NCBI GenBank assembly: GCA_930990965.1
Contig: CAKNRQ010000005.1
Coordinates: 1-64,000, forward strand
Direction: 5' to 3'
Source: an uncultured Clostridia bacterium
GTDB lineage: Bacteria; Bacillota; Clostridia; Oscillospirales; Oscillospiraceae
DNA: 64,000 nt
In this document: in pieces, positions 63,444 through 64,000 of the stretch
Numbering within the stretch: position 1 is the first letter of the stretch
How the letters are laid out: each line of letters starts with the position of its first letter
Translations under genes and position numbers: made by a program
The notes under the pieces: generated by a model
The model's input: only the letters and a program-made list of their open reading frames with translations
Database searches by the model: none
Told to the model about the DNA's origin: nothing

Positions 63444-63989
63444 TTACTCCTCGACCTCCCCTTCAATCCGTTCCGCTTTCAGCTCATCGAGCAGGGTCTC
63501 TTCCTTGTTCTCGTATTGAGCCTTCGTATATTTCGGTATGGCAGAAATATAGGCCCAGAGCATATTCACAATGCCGACCGGCACGGCGAGATATATCCAC
63601 TTCCAGCTTATAGGTATGGCGGCCGCCATAGAGTTCCCGGTCCGCTGTACAAGCTCAATGGACGCCGGAAAGATAGACAGCAAAAATGCGACGCCTATCA
63701 GCCGCGAAATGCAGTAATAGATGGCGCGGGCCTTGTTGTTCTTTATCATGGACACGAAAATGTCTATGGAGACGTGTCCGTCCTTGCGCACCGTGAGCGC
63801 GGCGCCTACGAACGTCAGCCATATGCACATAAAGCGTATGGCTTCCTCTGCCCAGGTTATGGATAGATTCAGAATGAACCTGGAAAACACGCTCACTCCA
63901 CCCACAACTACCATACCCATGAACAATACAAAACAGACAAATTCCTGCAGTCTGTCAATAATCTTATCTATTTTGAAAAATAGTTGCAT
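63444..63989 (-). CDS. dctQ: TRAP transporter small permease
   Basis: 181 residues with four membrane segments (about 15-35, 48-65, 85-105, 127-148). GGGAGG lies 5 bases before the ATG, at the edge of the window. The dctP binding-protein gene is probably just upstream, outside the window. Confidence 0.9.
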   Translation of the reverse strand: MQLFFKIDKIIDRLQEFVCFVLFMGMVVVGGVSVFSRFILNLSITWAEEAIRFMCIWLTFVGAALTVRKDGHVSIDIFVSMIKNNKARAIYYCISRLIGVAFLLSIFPASIELVQRTGNSMAAAIPISWKWIYLAVPVGIVNMLWAYISAIPKYTKAQYENKEETLLDELKAERIEGEVEE

Positions 63990-64000
63990 TTTTACCTCCC

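Noticed and set aside
1..64000. CRISPR array, tRNA, rRNA or prophage
   Set aside because: No regularly spaced repeats, cloverleaf or phage structural gene was seen on either strand.

Overview
The window reads as chromosome of a spore-forming, anaerobic, probably butyrate-producing member of the Clostridia. The evidence is spoIIGA-sigE, RNase J, PolC-type polymerase, the DapL route to diaminopimelate, a butyryl-CoA:acetate-type CoA-transferase, TRAP and lipoprotein ABC importers, and strong GGAGG ribosome sites in GC-rich DNA. An Oscillospiraceae-like gut bacterium (Oscillibacter/Intestinimonas/Flavonifractor neighbourhood) is my inference; no rRNA or marker comparison was possible.

Layout. 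1-2.2 kb: 3' truncated CoA-transferase, a membrane-anchored XRE regulator and a small membrane protein. 2.2-11.9 kb (minus): a housekeeping block dapF-dapL-nagB-glmM-LbH acyltransferase, rpe, recR, rnj, dipeptidase and an ArsC/Spx-like protein, that is, cell-wall precursors and RNA/DNA maintenance. 12-16.4 kb: an SLH surface protein, a large Fe-S/FAD oxidoreductase with GltD-like core, and a divergent lone hypA. 16.4-21 kb: an aromatic amino-acid-type (TrpXYZ-like) ABC importer with two paralogous binding lipoproteins, preceded by a Phe/Tyr-rich leader peptide and a terminator/antiterminator pair. 21-22.6 kb: a membrane protein, a CBS-domain protein and a MITE-like element. 22.6-29.9 kb: a decaying catabolic island of old-yellow-enzyme/2-enoate-reductase flavoproteins, LysR regulator and two MFS carriers; four of its five genes carry lesions. 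30-34.5 kb: FmdE-like protein with a FecBCD-type importer and LysR regulator. 34.6-38.8 kb: MarR plus a heterodimeric ABC exporter. 38.9-42 kb: M20 amidohydrolase and rqcH. 42-52.3 kb (minus): the conserved pyrH-frr-uppS-cdsA-dxr-rseP-ispG-polC operon with a good promoter. 52.3-54.6 kb: spoIIGA-sigE, hsp20 with a CIRCE operator. 54.6-57 kb: polar amino-acid ABC importer. 57.4-60 kb: zinc importer znuABC with a terminator in its leader. 60-64 kb: zinc-ribbon membrane protein, GldA-family dehydrogenase and TRAP permeases (dctM, dctQ; the operon continues beyond the window).

Most noteworthy are (1) the apparent pheA-style ribosome-mediated attenuator (16.46-16.75 kb) controlling an ABC importer in a clostridial genome, where T-box or TRAP control would be usual; (2) a dispersed ~140 bp multi-stem element present twice (5.2 and 19.8 kb) whose stems covary; and (3) the decaying flavoenzyme island beside a MITE-like element. 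No CRISPR array, tRNA, rRNA or phage gene was recognised.
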